NCBI RefSeq assembly: GCF_041146395.1
Contig: NC_090989.1
Location: 248,796,843-248,860,842, forward strand
Length of the DNA: 64,000 nucleotides
DNA from: Eulemur rufifrons
Taxonomy: Eukaryota > Chordata > Mammalia > Primates > Lemuridae
Reading direction: 5' to 3'
The notes under the pieces are model-generated. The model ran no database searches, was not told the origin of the DNA, and was given only the letters and a program-made list of their open reading frames with translations. The position numbers and the translations under genes were made by a program. Below, one piece after another: positions 11,815 through 25,859 of this stretch (its first letter is position 1; each line of letters begins with the position of its first letter).

Positions 11815-13450
11815 GTTTGTATTAATTTGTATTCCCGGGAAACAGATTCTGAGACAGTGATTTTTCTGAAGAAAGTTTGCTTAGAATACTTTTGGCAACA
11901 ACACTTACAAGGGACTGAGAGAGCACAATTTGACAGAGGGTAAGAAGAGCACAAGGAATTCTGGATTTGTTGATGGACTTTGGGAGTTGTTGTCAGTTGA
12001 AACAAGGGTAAGAGGCCTTGTACAAAACCACAAGTTTACTAGTTATTGGGTGTGGCTGTTGGGGTGGGAGCATGGTGGCTGGAAGCCTTATCTTTGGGTG
12101 AGGCTGTGAAAGACAATTCCAGAGGGAGGACCCAGCTGTGAGTCATAAACACATAACCATTTTGACAACTGGGAGAAGTGCCTCAGACCTGAGGGGGAAT
12201 CTGCATGGAAAATTACAGCATCTACATTTCACCCATTGCTCATAGAGGATCCATTTGCTGCATATAATAAAATCATCCATCTGGGAATATCTCTTCCAAA
12301 ATTTGAGTTGGTTTTTGTCCTGTGTTAACTTAGAAAAGGAAGGGCAGGAAAATATATTAGGGCTTCTACTTCTGCATCTGGTCTTGCTACCCCAGCTGAA
12401 ACCAATCATCTCCCTACATTATTCTAGATCTTCTTCACTCTAAATTTTTTTCACCCTAAGTTAGTACCTATGCTATATTACACAAAACTAGATGGCTTAA
12501 CTGTTTGTGTGACTCAGAGACACACATCCTCACATCCTCAGAACTGTCACCTTGCCTTTCTAAGTTTGTGACTGCCACATTTTTACATTAAATGTCCAAT
12601 TTGAGTAAGTGAAAAACAAGACTCATCCTAGTGGATCATTTTGGTATCAAACATATTATCCTTTGCTTATACTGTATAACAGCACCCCACCTCTCCCTAA
12701 TGATCATCCCAATTACTATATCCAGGAGATGATGACTCCTTTCTTTGACTGCTTTTTTCTTGTTTCAAGGAACTGGAAAATACCAGGAGGCAGCCATGAT
12801 TAAAATTAAATGGAAACCTTCATGGTCTCTGATTAAAGTATTCCTTCTCTGAAACCAAGACCTGTACTTAGCAGTGCTTAGATATGCATGGATGGGAAGC
12901 ACAATTTTGCAAGCATTAATGGCAATGATGATAAGCAATGTGACTCTTCTTTTCTTTTCTTGTTTCTTTGACCCATGCATTCAACTAACGGGGGCCAAAG
13001 CACTATATAATTTTATTGCTTTAGCATGTACACTACCTTCTGGACAATGATAATCAATTCTCACAGTGTTTTATCACACAAGCTGATGCCTCAACTGCAT
13101 CTTAAAAGGTCTGTTTTGTATATATATTAGCCTGTTATCTTCTGGGTGATATGCTATATTCTAGAACAGTACCTTTCATGGTCATTCCAATATTCTGCAC
13201 CTCCTTTGTTAAATGTTGTTCTCTTGATCCAATGCCATATTATGTATAATACCATGTCAGTGAATCAAATGCTCTGAAGCCCTTAAATAGTGGTTCAGGC
13301 CAAGGTTTATGACTTTATTTATTATTGAAATATATCATAAGCCAGGTCTAAACAGCCTACACTGAATGTTGACTCTGAAAATTGCATATGGAAATCTCAT
13401 TATCTCACTGAAAAACTATGTTTTTCAACCAAAGGTACTAGAAACATTTT
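11815..13450. other. Possible old LTR-retroelement internal sequence
   Basis: Mildly GC-richer than its flanks. Patches around 11835-11960 (GGAAACAGATTCTGAGACAG), 12130-12400 and 13020-13330 recall internal sequence of old mammalian LTR elements of the MaLR/ERVL kind. I cannot fix an orientation, LTR or boundary, and no gag/pol motif is readable. This is a guess from texture. Confidence 0.25.
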
Positions 13451-16400
13451 TTTGCAATCTGTCATATTGTACCTTTTTTATAGAATTAATGTGTTTTGGT
13501 TGGAAATAACAAGAAATTTGTTAAAATTTCTTTGTAAGAAAAATAACAATGAAAACCACATGCATTAACTAAATTAAAAATATTTGAGGAAAGTCAGTGA
13601 AGGTACTGAATCTATTAGGAAGAGAAAAATTATGAAGCAGGAGGACGAAAATGGCATTTTCTCTATTTCTCTTCTGCACTTATTAAAGTGGCTGAAAATA
13701 TCACTCACCCACCATCAGAAGGATACTGAAATTGAATTTTTTCTCCCAAGTCGCTCATGTTACTACCTTTTATTTTCCCAATTTATATAAGCATTAAGTT
13801 AATTTGATGGAGAATGTGATATTTCAGTTGTGTCTTCCAGAATGAATAAGGAAAATAAAGAACAGAGGTAGGTGTCTATGTAAGAAATAGGTTGGGAAAG
13901 TAGGTTAGGGACATATTTTCAACTAAGTTTAATATTAGGCTAAGAAGAATAACTTTTATCTTGTTTTAAAGTAGATGTATGTAAGGTGTCTCAGCAGATG
14001 ACCAGAATGCTGTTGCAGAAATATCAAGCTGAAAGAAGTGCCAGGGGTACAGCCTAGGAAACAACAGTACACGTTTATGAAACTCTTTGCTAAGTTACAA
14101 AGCTCTTAAAACAGGCCTCATAATTCCTTAGAAACTTATCACCCAGTACGGTATCTGTGACTTTCATCACAATGCAGCCTCTGTATCCTGTATGCTTTGG
14201 ACTTTGCCTCACATTCCTTTCCACCTTTTACTTCAACCATTGTAACTTACAGATGTGACATGAAAACACCTCCCCTGTAATCATATCTGAACTGTCCTAG
14301 AGCTTTCCTAATTCAAAGGCTTAGTGGGTATGGAACAATCCACCTGGCACTTGGATAAGTGCAAGCTGGAGGAGCAAGTCAGTTAGCTCTGTTATGGGGC
14401 AACTATTGCCTTAGAATAAATGTATTCCATTATCAGGACAGAAAATCTTAAACTGCATTAAACATCACAACGTTAGGAAAGGATCAAGGCTCATTTGACC
14501 ACAATTTTGATGAACTCTAAAACAGTGGCTTTCCCTGTCATATTTCTGTGTTGTCAGCCTTTTGCTCCTGTTTCCTAGGATCACTTCTCAAGACAAACTA
14601 CCTGAGTGCAGACCCTTATCTAACTCTGTACTTTGGTGGTGGTCATGGTGAGGGGGTTCATCAATGCTAAAACAATGCTTAAATATGAAATTAATAAATT
14701 ATTTAGTATGTATTCTAAGTCATTATAATAATACATAAAGATAACCAAAATAATATATGCTCAATCAAGTAATAAATTATATCAACTGTGGTACAACTTC
14801 TTATGTACCTGCAGTATAACTGTTGCTTGTATTATGTTGGACGATGCAGAAAAGTTTCTCTTTCTCATTAAAATACCATATATTTTAAATATTTAGTCAC
14901 AACAGAATATTTTCCAAAAATTTTGGAATTACTACTATTTGGAAGAATAAAATAAAAGCTGTTTAATCCCAACATATTATTACTTAGCTGTTTCATGGAA
15001 AAACTTAAAACATTTACTATAAAGTTTTGAAGAAAAAATTCCGAAATGAGCATGGGAGCAATACTTGAATAGCAAACAAAGATGGTTATTGTAGAAGAGG
15101 TTTAGCAAAGTTCTTAAAAACCATAGTGAAATGCACAGGAGATAACCTTTGTCAAATGGTTTATGAGGTATATTTTTGTGACTTTTCTATTTTTTAAAAA
15201 TTTTTCTTCTAGTATCCATAGAATAGTGTTAAATATATGTCCAAACTTCAAACAACCTAATCTTGAGAGAACAGTTATGAAAAAATCCATCAAGTAAATT
15301 TAGATAAGTAGATTCAAAGAGAAGTTGCAAGTGGGTTAGGATTTAGTGAGAACACTTTTCCTTTTACTCTATAATCAGCAGTCATTTACTTTAGGCTAAA
15401 TTCTAGGGCTTCTGTCTCTATTACATATGGAAAGACTGCTATTATACTTATTTTAAAGTCTGGTTTTCTTTAGGCCTGTTAGAAATTTTTACAGGCTTAA
15501 AGAAAAATATTGGGATGTTTTAAAAACTCTATTATTATTGGTATTACTGCTTTGTGTTTTAAAGTATTTTAATGCTTGTACTTCATATTTATATAAACTA
15601 TTTTAACCTCCTAATGATATCAAAATGTATTATGATAAGCAAATAGTATTAACTTTATTTATCAACAGACAACTTCTGGTTGAGATTGATTATGTGAAAA
15701 GCAAGGTTTAGAAACAAGATCTCAAGTTTTCTAAGGTTTTTAGATCTTCAAAAAGGAAGAACACTTGGGGAAGCATTTCTTTGTGAAACAAAATCAATAT
15801 TTACTAGTTATCATTCAGGGAGCCTATGAACAGCTTTAAAATATACTCTTTTATTCACCTCTTCCTCAGTTAGAGATAAAATTCGAAGTCACTGAAGATG
15901 GCACAGTAGCGCTCTTACCAGTAAATAATTGTCTGGGTCCAAAGGAAGACATACTTGTCATTTAATTATAACTCTAAGTCACCATTAAACTGTGACTTCC
16001 TAAAACAGAATTTGGAAATGTAAAAGGCATGCTTATTTGTTTTGATTCAATGAAGCAAATTTTGCAGCAAAGACTTTCCATACACTTGCATCTTTGCTTT
16101 GTTATTCAATAAAAATATGTACTCTAATTTCTTTTTAAAAAAATAAATTGCAATAAAATCATTTGATTTGAGGCTCCAGAGATATAATAGATATCACACC
16201 TCAAAATCAAGCTTGGTTTGAATAATCAGAAGCAAGAGAAAATTTCACAGACACATATGAAACAGAAGATAGGAGAATCACTAGAATGGGTCAATTCAAT
16301 TTTCATTTTTGGAATATAGCTTACTGAGATAAACAAACTGCAAAGTCTTTAAGAAGGTACTGCTTTTAAAATTAACAATTTGAATAATGTCTAGTCATTT

Positions 16401-16934
16401 TAATCACATATATTGTTAGGATATGGGAAAGAAAGAGTATCCCCACTTAATCTGTAGTTAAAAGTGATGTGTGTTTTATTTTATCATATGCATATATCAT
16501 TTTTATTTTTGTATAATTGCTAAAAGTATAAGAAATAGAGAACTTAAATCATAGTACTTGTTTTTAAGTCTAGGCTCTGATGATTCTTTTGTTAATTGTC
16601 AAGTTGCTTGACTTTCCCAAGTCTTATATAATCCTTATATGATGATAATTAGACTAACCTACTTTACTTACAGAATTATATAATTTGTTTGAGAAAACTA
16701 ATTTCAAAATGTGTTTTCAAAATAATAAGCAATGTGAAAATAAGATATTCTTTTCAGTTCTTTAATATGAACCACACTAATGTGGTTGCTTAACTGGAGA
16801 TGATCTATTGCTCAGCAGAATATGTTATGCCTTAGGAATATTGAATCTCTTCATTGAAATAAGAAAACCCTTAAGCATTTATGATATATTCACTTACATC
16901 TATCACTTAGTCCTTGATTTAAATAAAAAAAAAT
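13451..16934. other. Unassigned AT-rich DNA
   Basis: About 3.5 kb with no gene, recognised repeat or regulatory structure. 13980-14640 is less AT-rich and could be an unrecognised LTR. Small frames (13584-13790, 14868-15053) have no identifiable domain. Confidence 0.45.
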
Positions 16935-18043
16935 AATATCATGGCCAGGCTGACTCCACCACTGCTGTCACTAGGCCAAGAAGGAAGAGGGAAAACTGAG
17001 CTCTCCCCCACACCCCTAGGACAAATTCTACTGCTGTTATTGCTCCAGGTTGCTGTGGGATCAAGGCATGAACAAACTGCAACACCAGAGCTACCTCCCT
17101 ATGCTGCTCCAGCTGAGAGGTACCCTACACTCCTGGTGGCAGGCCTGTACTGTAGCTGCCACTGCTGATACCCAAGCATTCTTCTGGTGGCCTGTGGACC
17201 ACCCTGCCTCTGCCTATCACAGCCATTGCCTCAACACAATATCAGGGGGCCTAAGCACAAGTCTCCCAGTTGGTTCCGTCCACTTTATGATTCAAGCATG
17301 CTGTCCATGGACCTGGAAATTGCCCAGCTCAGTTCACAACCATCGGTACCTGATCATTCCTGCTGGAGTCTGAGGTTAAGCTGACCCATCAGTAGAAAAG
17401 ACTAAAATGGTACCACTACAGAAATCTACCAATGACAATGATGATAAGAGGAAAAGAAAGGAAAAAACAATATATAAAACAATCAGAAAACAATTAAAAA
17501 TATGACAGGAACAAAGCCTGATATACCAATAATACCGTTGGATGTAAACAAACTGAATTCTCTACTTAGAAGATTAGAATGATTGAATGGATTAAAGCAC
17601 ATATCAAATTATATTGATGTTTATAAGAAACTCACCTTTTTAGTAAAGACATATAGACCGAGAGTAATGGAATGTAATAAAGTAGAAAACTGCAAATTAA
17701 CAATCTAACAGTGCACCTCAAGGAACTGGAAAAGCAAGAACAATCCACTCAAAATGAACAGAAATAAAAAGAAATAATAAACACATAGTAAACATCAGAA
17801 TGGAACTACGTGACATAGTCACTAAAAAAATACAAAGGATCAATAACATAAAATATTTGTTATTCAGAAAGATAAACAAAATGGATAAACTGCTAGCTAA
17901 ACTAACCAAAAAGAGAGAATATCCAGATAAACAAAATTAGAAATGAAAAAGGAGACATTAAAACTAATACCTCAGAAATATAAAAGATTATCAGAAACTA
18001 TTATGAACAACTATACACTGACAAACTGGAAAACCTAGAGGAA

Positions 18044-20538
18044 ATGGATACATTTCTGGAAACATACAATCTACCAAGACTGAGACAAGAAGAAGTAGAA
18101 AACTTGAACAGATCAATAATGAGTAGCAAGATTGAATCAGTAATAAAAAGTCTCCCAACAAAGAATAGTGAAGGAACATATGGATTTATAGCCCAAATCT
18201 ACCAAACATACAGAGAAGAAATAATACCAACCCTCTTGAAACAATTCTAAAAATATCAAGGAGTAGGGAACTGTTCCTAACATATTCTAAAAGGCTGGCA
18301 TCACCCTGATACCAAAACCAGAGAAGGACACAACAAAACCAGAAAACTACAGGCAAATATCCCTGATGAACATAGATACAAAAATCAAGAAAATATTAGC
18401 AAACCAAATTCATTAGCACATCAAAAGGATAATATACCACAATCAAGCAGGTTTTATACCAGAGATACAAGTATGGTTGAACATGTGCAAATCAATAAAT
18501 GTGATAAATCACATCAACAGGATGAAGAACCAAAAACAGATGATAATCTCAATAGACATAGAGAAAAACCATTAATAAAATTCAGCCTACCTTCATGAAA
18601 ACCCCTCAATAAACTTGGCACAGAAGGAACATAATTCAAAATCATAAAGGCTATGTATGACAGACCCACAACTAACATCATGCTGAATGGAGAAAAATTG
18701 AAGCTCTTCCTCTAAGAATTGGAACAAAATGAGGATGCCCGCTACACCAGTGCTATTCAACATAGCACTGGAAGTCTTAGCCAGAGCAACCAGGCAAGAG
18801 AAAGAAATGAATGCTATTGAAATTGGAATAGAAGTCACATTGTTTCATTGGGTCTTTTCTACACATTTTATCAAATCTATTCTTTTTAGTCTAGAAAAGA
18901 TTGTTTTCTATCAAGATAGTCTTGTTTTATTCTTATTTTTGGTATTTTTGTATCCAGATAAAATATTTGATTTCCAAAATGCTCACCACTCCTATTCAGC
19001 ATAGTAATGGATGTCCTAGCCAGAACAATCAGGCAAAAGAAAAAAATAAAAAGCATGCAAATTGGACAAGAGGAAGTCAAATTATCCATCCCTCTTTTCT
19101 GGTAACAGGATACTATATCTAGATAAACCAAAAGACTCCACTAAAAAACTCTTAGATTTAAAAAATGAATTTGATAAATTTGCAGATTACAAAATCCATG
19201 TGCAAAAATCAGTAGTATTTCTATATACCACTAATAATATAGCCAAGAAAGAAATCAAGAAGGCAATTTTGTTTACAATAGCTACCAAAAAAAAATCTCA
19301 GAATTCATTTAACCAATAAGATGAAAGATTTCTGTAAGGAAAACTCCAAAACACTTTTGAAAAAAATTAAAGATGACACAAATAAATGGAAAAACATCCC
19401 ATGGACATGGATCAAAAGTATCAATATCATAAAAATGAGCATATTAACCAAAGCAATCTACAAATACAATGTAATTCCCATCAAAATACCAAGGTCATTT
19501 ATCAAAGAATTAAAAAGAAAAATCCTAAAATTCACATTGAACCAAAATTGTCTCAACACAACCCTGAGCAAAAAGAACAAAGCTTGAAGCATCACATTAT
19601 CTGACTGTAAATTATATTAGAAGACTATAGTAACCCAAACAGCATCATGTTGGTATAAAAATAGACACATAGATCAATAGACCAATGTAATAGAATTGCG
19701 AACCCAGACCTAAAGCCAGAATTTTATAGTCAACTGATCTTTGGCAAAAATAACATCCTATATTGGGGAAAGCATGTCCCAATCAATAAATGGTGCTGGG
19801 AAAATTGGATATGCACATGAAGAAAAATGAAGCTAGACCTCTATCTCTCACAATATGCAAAAATCAACTCAAAATGGATTAAAGACACCAATGTAGGCCT
19901 GAAATTTAAAAAATACTAGAAGAAAATCTAAGGAAAATTCTGATGTTGGTCTAGGCAAGGAATTTATGACTAAGATTTCAAAAGAACTGGCAACAAAACC
20001 AAAAATAGACAAGTGAGACTTAATTAAACTAAAAACTTTTGCACAACAAAAGAAATAATAATCCACAGAGTGAAGAGGTACCCTGTTGAATTGGAGAAAA
20101 TATTTTCAAACTATTTATCTGATGGGGACTAGTATCTACAACATAAAAGGAACTCAAACAATTCAACAAAAAATAAACAAATAATCTCATTAAAAAGTGG
20201 GCAAAGAGCATGAATTGACATTTTTTTCAAAAGAAGACATACAAATATCCGACAGGTATATAAAAAAATTCAACATCACTAATCATCAGAAAAATGCAAA
20301 TCACAACCACAATGAGCTATCATCTAACCCCAAAAGAAACAAAATTATGTATGATGGCAAGGATACAGAGATTAGTGAAATCTTATACACATCAGTAGGA
20401 ATGAATGTTAGTACAGCCACTATGGAAAACAGTATGAAAATTTCTCAAAAAACTAAAAATAAAATTACCATTCTATGCAACAGTCCAACTAATGGATATC
20501 TACCCAAAATAAAAGAAATTAACAAGTCAAAGGGATAA
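18044..20538 (+). pseudogene. L1 ORF2, heavily broken
   Basis: Readable pieces in order: [20 protein letters not shown] (18055-18115); RT palm sequence VLFNIALEVLARATRQEKE (18748-18810); a second RT piece with LYLDKPKDSTKKLLDL (19110-19160); KSINIIKMSILTKAIYKYN (19420-19475); and WAKS-type sequence before 20230 with the KMQITTTMSYH region near 20300. At least six frame changes or stops. The FADD catalytic motif is lost at the disrupted site. Normal L1 ORF2 is about 1,275 codons. Confidence 0.75.
18832..18990 (+). repeat. 150-bp repeat, copy A (inside L1 ORF2)
   Basis: Matches 21495-21660 in the same orientation at roughly 80% by eye. Shared blocks include TCTTTTCTAC, TATCAAATCTAT, AAAGATTGTTTTC and TTTTATTCTTATTTTT. 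It separates two overlapping L1 ORF2 fragments. Its left edge coincides with AAGTCACATT, which resembles both the L1 sequence and the start of copy B. Confidence 0.75.
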
Positions 20539-21045
20539 CTGTTCTCACATGTTTATCAAAGCTAGTCACAATAGCAGAGCTATGGAATCAATCTTAGTGT
20601 CCATCAATTTATGAATGGATAAAGAAGATGTGATACATATACACAATGGAGTATTATTCAGCCATAAAGAAGAATAAAATCACATCATTTGCAACAATAT
20701 AGATGAATCTGTAGGTTATTATCTTAAGTGAAATAATCCAGGCCAAAAAGACAATGATACATGTTCTCACCTATATGTGGGAGCTGAAAAAATTTAAAGA
20801 GTGGAAAGATAGAGAGACTGGAAAGGGTTGTGGGGTGGGGGAAGATGAAGAGAAGTGTGTTAAAGGGTATAAACATACAGCCAGATAGAAGGAACAAGTT
20901 CAATGTTTGATAGTAGAGTGACATGGTAAAACAAAAATGTGTTGTACTTGAATGATGGACACCATGAATAACCTGACTTTATCACCATATATTATATACA
21001 CGTAACAAAATTTCACATGTACTACATAAGTTTGTACAAATATAA

Positions 21046-21494
21046 AAATTCACATAATGGAAATATCACTGGAAGTCTAAGCCCAGTATTCTTCCCTAAA
21101 ATTGCCATGGCATTTTGACCTCATCCCTAAAAGTAATATTAATTATGAAATTTTCTTTCATAAATGTATTTATTTTGCCCTCTCCATCAAGTTGTGTTAT
21201 TATAGTTGCTGTTATAGTAAACCTTGATGCAGAATTATTAAAGATAAATAACTGATTTTTACCAACTTCTATACTAGTTTTTTTCTACTTTGACTAAGGT
21301 ACTGAGAATTACAAAGCTAAAATAAAAATGTCTCTTGTATGACCACAAAATGTACTACACATTTAAGTCTTCTTGAGTCTAAGAGATATAAAGCTCAGGA
21401 AAAAAAATAAATGTAACTGTGAGGATGTGGCTCTGAGGTTATATAGATTTTCATTATAGGAGCTTTGTAACCACCTCTCTGAGTCATTTTTGAC
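21046..21494. other. Unassigned AT-rich DNA
   Basis: Flank of the composite L1. No gene or known repeat seen. Confidence 0.5.
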
Positions 21495-21660
21495 AAGTCA
21501 CATTATCTCACTGGATCTTTTCTACCCATGCTATCAAATCTATACCTTTCAGTCTGTAAAAGATTGTTTTCCTTCACAACAGTATTGTTTGTTTTATTCT
21601 TATTTTTGATAGTTTTTGTATCTAGATGAAAGATTTGGTTTTCAAAGCTAAGTGCATCAC
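21495..21660 (+). repeat. 150-bp repeat, copy B (outside L1)
   Basis: Direct repeat of 18832-18990, 2.66 kb downstream, beyond the L1 3' end. It has a 4-base insertion (TGTT near 21590) relative to copy A. It matches no repeat family I recognise, so it may be local unique DNA that was duplicated. Confidence 0.75.
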
Positions 21661-22674
21661 ACTGTTGCTACATTTTTGATGACATAAATTTAGAAAAAAA
21701 ATAAGTAATGGAGAACATAATGTATTAGAAGGTATTAAAGAATAAGTTGTATGTCTTTATCATTTTAATTTCTTGTTGAATGTGATGTCATAAAATACTA
21801 GAAAATGGGTACTTAATTTATAGGAAGAATATTTTCCTTAATAGAAATTGTTTCCTGTGTGTTAAATAAAAATGAGTTTCAACTATCAAACTGAAAAATT
21901 TAATGTGAAGAAATACCCAAAATACCAAGCCCAATAATTTCATGTTTTTAAATTTTAGAATACATTTCATATTCCTCAAAAAGCAGTGCTGTGAACACAC
22001 GCACCAAAAATTGACTAAAACTACAGTGATGATATTTCCACCAAAAAGGGGGGGGGCATAAACCCTTTTGAACTTTAAGAACCGGGAGAAAAGTACAGAA
22101 TACTACAGTGGTAGTTTCTGGAAACTAGAAAGTGAAATAGATCAATAACCAATTTAGTACACCCAATTAAGCAGAAAATTAAGCAGTAGAGTGACAATAG
22201 AGACTCACCCCTATTTTTCATGAAAGAATTCCCCCAACTCTCAGTAGTTCCAGAAACAGAACAAAAAAAAAAGAACAGAGAAAACCATTTATAAAATATT
22301 TCATGATAACTTTGCCATACTGAAAGTAAAAAGTTACCAGACAAAAGAATCCACTTGTGCCCAGGATTTTGGCTAAAGAGAACCTCTTAATCATCATTTT
22401 TCAACATTAGAGAGAAAGAAAGAGAAAAGCAGAGAAGTTTTTAGGACTTTCGGAGCAAAAATAGAGGTAAAGAGTACTGTATAATGGGTTGTTCATGATT
22501 TTAACGTTGCAATTCTCACTAACCATATTAGAAAGTAGGAGTTACTGAAACAATACTTTAAAAGCTCTGAAGAAATATGTTTTCTAGCCTAGAATTTCAT
22601 ATGCAAACATCCAATCAAGTGTCATAATAGGTGAAATATATTATCAAACATTTGAGTTCTGAAATAAAAAACAA
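21661..22674. other. Unassigned AT-rich DNA
   Basis: No gene recognised. Contains a G run at about 22047-22054. An 89-codon minus-strand frame at 22075-22344 has no identifiable domain. Confidence 0.5.
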
Positions 22675-23535
22675 AAGAAATACATGAGATCTTGATTTCA
22701 ATTCTTTTGGATTAATATCCAGAAGTGGGATTGCTGGATTATATGGTAGTTGTATTTGTACATTTTTGAGGAACTTCATACTGTTTTCTATGGTGAAAAT
22801 GTACCATGCAATATTTTTTATTCTTATCAACATTATACATGGATTCCAATTTCTTCATGTCCTTGCCAACTATTATCTTTTTTTTTTTTTTAATAATAAT
22901 AGCCATCCTTAAAGATGAGAGGCAATATTCGGTTTTGATTTACATTTTCCTGATGATTAGTAATGTTGAATACCTTTTCATATACCTATGGGCAATCTGT
23001 ATATTTTCTTTGAAAAATGTTTATTCAAGTCTTTTGCTTACTTTTTAATTGTTATTTTCATATTGAGTTATAGGATTTCATTAAATATTTCGAGCATTAT
23101 TCTATTATTTAATATATGATTTGCAAATATTTTGTGCTGTTCTGTCGGTTGCCTTATCACTCTTTTAATGGTTTTCTATGCTGTGCAGAAGCTTTTTACT
23201 TGGATGAAATTCCATTTTCTATTTTTGTTTTATTTCCTGTACTTGCGGTGCCATAGCCAAGAAATCATTGCAAAGACTGATATAAAGCTTTTTCCCTATG
23301 TTTTCTTCTAGGAGCTTTATGGTTTCAAGTCTTACATTACAGACTTTAATCCATTTTGAGTTGATTTTTTGTGTAAAGTGTAAGGCATGAACCAAATTAA
23401 TTTCTGCATGTGGATTTCTAGCTTTCCCAATACTATTTATTGGCTAGATTATCCTCTTTCCCATGGTGTATTTTTAGCACTATTGTCAAAGAACAGTTGA
23501 CTACTTATGTGTAGATCCTCACTTGGTATTATCAT
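22675..23535 (-). mobile_element. Old L1 ORF2 C-terminal part, antisense
   Basis: The reverse strand carries recognisable but much-mutated L1 ORF2 sequence: the conserved GGATTGCTGGATTATATGG block (22728-22746), GCTGTGCAGAAGCTTTTTA (23180-23198) and GGTGCCATAGCCAAGAAATC (23248-23267), the last typical of older L1M-type copies. No 3' UTR or A tail follows, so both ends are missing. Confidence 0.8.
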
Positions 23536-25859
23536 CTTTCAGCATATACATAGTAGAACCAAAAAGAAAGCTTAAAAGCGAGATTTTTAAGTTCTTAAAA
23601 ATTTGAGGTTATTTTTCTTCTTTGTCTTATACAATAACAATCTAATCTTAAACATTCAAAATTATTTTTAAAATGTCTCATGTAGACATAGATAAGTGAT
23701 AATTTCTAAAATGCACTTTTGTCTACATGAATTATAGAAAATGTGAATTTATAACAAGATTTTATTTTTGATATATACTATTCAAGAGTCTTCACTTTAA
23801 AAAAGGCAGTGAAATATAGAAAATAACATTTTCTCACGTTTTATACTTGCATAAACATTTATTAGCACTATAATATTTTCTCTCTTGTCATAAATAGCAC
23901 TTATGACTAAAGTTTTTAAAGTCTTACTTTTTTATTATTTCCAATAAAGTTTGTACAGATGAATTAAAATTGCCCTTATATTTTCCTTTTCCTGCAACTG
24001 CATTTAATACTCTTTCTAATCTTTCCATTTTACCTGTTCCCTCTTTGCTCTACTTTGTCTTCTATCACAATCACTTGTTTTCTCTTTTTATACAAATTTA
24101 AACATTGGTTCTCTCTCATGCATTTTTATCACTTAAAGAAGAATATGTATTTTATTTGTTGTAGATTTCACTTTAAAATTCTGGTGGCATAGAATATATA
24201 TTAGTAAATGCAATCATTGTGTACTTTGATCAGAATGGGTTGCCCAGAAGCGGAAGATATACTTAGAAACTGATGATATCATATAGGTGGCCACTTATGT
24301 ACTTCAAAATTGTAAAGATTATGAGAAGAGTTCTGTTTGAATATTATATGTTGAATTTCACAAAGAACATATAAAATGATACGAGCACTTGTAAATATTT
24401 TTATTTTTTTTTAATATTTCAAGTACTGCATTCTCTTCACTTTTTGAAGAACAGTTACTCTGCTGGCTTCTTGAGTGCTAATGATTTTTATCCTGATTTT
24501 TATAAACCTCCTGTTTGGGTGGAAAACTATCTAGTTTTTGATGAACTGACTCAATCTAACTATATATTTGACTAACTTCTGTAACTAGTCACATTATTCT
24601 TGGTACTATTACTATTTTGTGGTTTTCATATTCCTAAAGGTTTTTTCATTGTTAATTGCATAATCAGTATCTTTCTCTTCTCTTTCATGTTGAATTACTC
24701 CATATAAACTGACTTGTTAATATTTAATATTGCTGATATTTCATAGAAAAAATATTTCTTAGAATATTGTAGAAAATTAAGTTTAATGACGTAACTTTGT
24801 GTTTATTTTTGTCATAAGGGATGTATTGCTCCCCAAAGTTGTGACACGTGAATGTGACATCATAATCTAATTATATTTAATATCACCAATATATGGACTA
24901 CATAAATCATCTCAGCATTCAGGGAAATATGTATTATTCTAATTTCTTCATTGTCATTTGTGCATGGAAAAATAAATGTTTATAGAGGATTAACATCTAT
25001 AAAAATATTAGTAATTAAAATTTATTTTTCCAACATATGTACTTAAGTATGTAAAAGAAGTGAATATGATGTTAGGAATCTAGGATCATATGTAGGATTC
25101 TGCTACATTCAACAAGATTGATATTATTTCTGTTTGCTAAAATATGATTACACAAAAAGGTTCAGGTCTGTGAGGAAATTTTATGAGTTTAGCTTTGAAC
25201 ATGCTCATTTTAAGAAGTCTGTGGTTCATAAATATATCCATTAAGCAACTTGATTCTGGGGTAGTCCTCATGAGAGAGATAATGGATTGAGAAGTAGATA
25301 TGAAGTCATAAACAGGTGAGGGCATTAAATAACCAAAAGAGAACATATAGATTAATCCTTAAATTGAACTGAAATAGAATCCTGAGAAATACCAATATTC
25401 AAGTTGTAGTTAAAAAGATACATTAACATCCACATAGGTAGAACACAACCCACAAGAGAGTAGCATTATGGAAGCCAGTGGAAGAATGTATTTCAAGGGT
25501 GAATAATCAACAGTATCAAGCACTTCAGAGAAAATTTTGATGGCCTTCATGAGATTAATATCAGAAGAATAATAGGCTTGGAAAGCAAGCTTTAGTGCAA
25601 GATTATAAATAAATAGAGGCAGTCATTATAGATAACTATTTTAATAAGCATGCCAGGATACCACTTGTGGCTGATATGTAAGGCAAATCTATAGTTCCAG
25701 AAATGAAGGCTTCTTTGAGGATCTCAGCAATGAGGCTGGGCTTTCATAAATGTATCAGTCCTGGAGGTGACTTGGGAGAACAAACAGTGGAATCATAAAT
25801 AACTAGGAATCAATTCTATGTTTTAAATTTTAGGGCATTTAGAATACTAGAAGACATTT
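23536..25859. other. Unassigned AT-rich DNA
   Basis: About 2.3 kb without a gene, recognised element or CpG-rich stretch. 23960-24110 is pyrimidine-rich. 25640-25790 may be a diverged interspersed repeat but is not identifiable. Confidence 0.45.

Larger units (their letters stand above)
16935..21045 (+). mobile_element. Composite L1: 5' UTR plus ORF2, ORF1 missing
   Basis: 16940-17470 is GC-richer and resembles an old L1 5' UTR. It leads directly to the endonuclease part of ORF2 (about 17530-17680) with no ORF1. The sequence then jumps to the HLKELEKQ-type region near 17715, so part of the endonuclease-to-RT span is also gone. RT and later ORF2 follow with many stops, then a 3' UTR and weak A-rich end near 21045. 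At 18832-18990 a foreign 150-bp segment lies in the RT region, and about 100 bases of ORF2 occur twice, once on each side (18733-18842 and 18981-19083). Confidence 0.75.

Noticed and set aside
11815..13450. A complete endogenous retrovirus
   Set aside because: No LTR pair, primer-binding site or gag/pol motif could be found; only a vague resemblance to MaLR/ERVL internal sequence.
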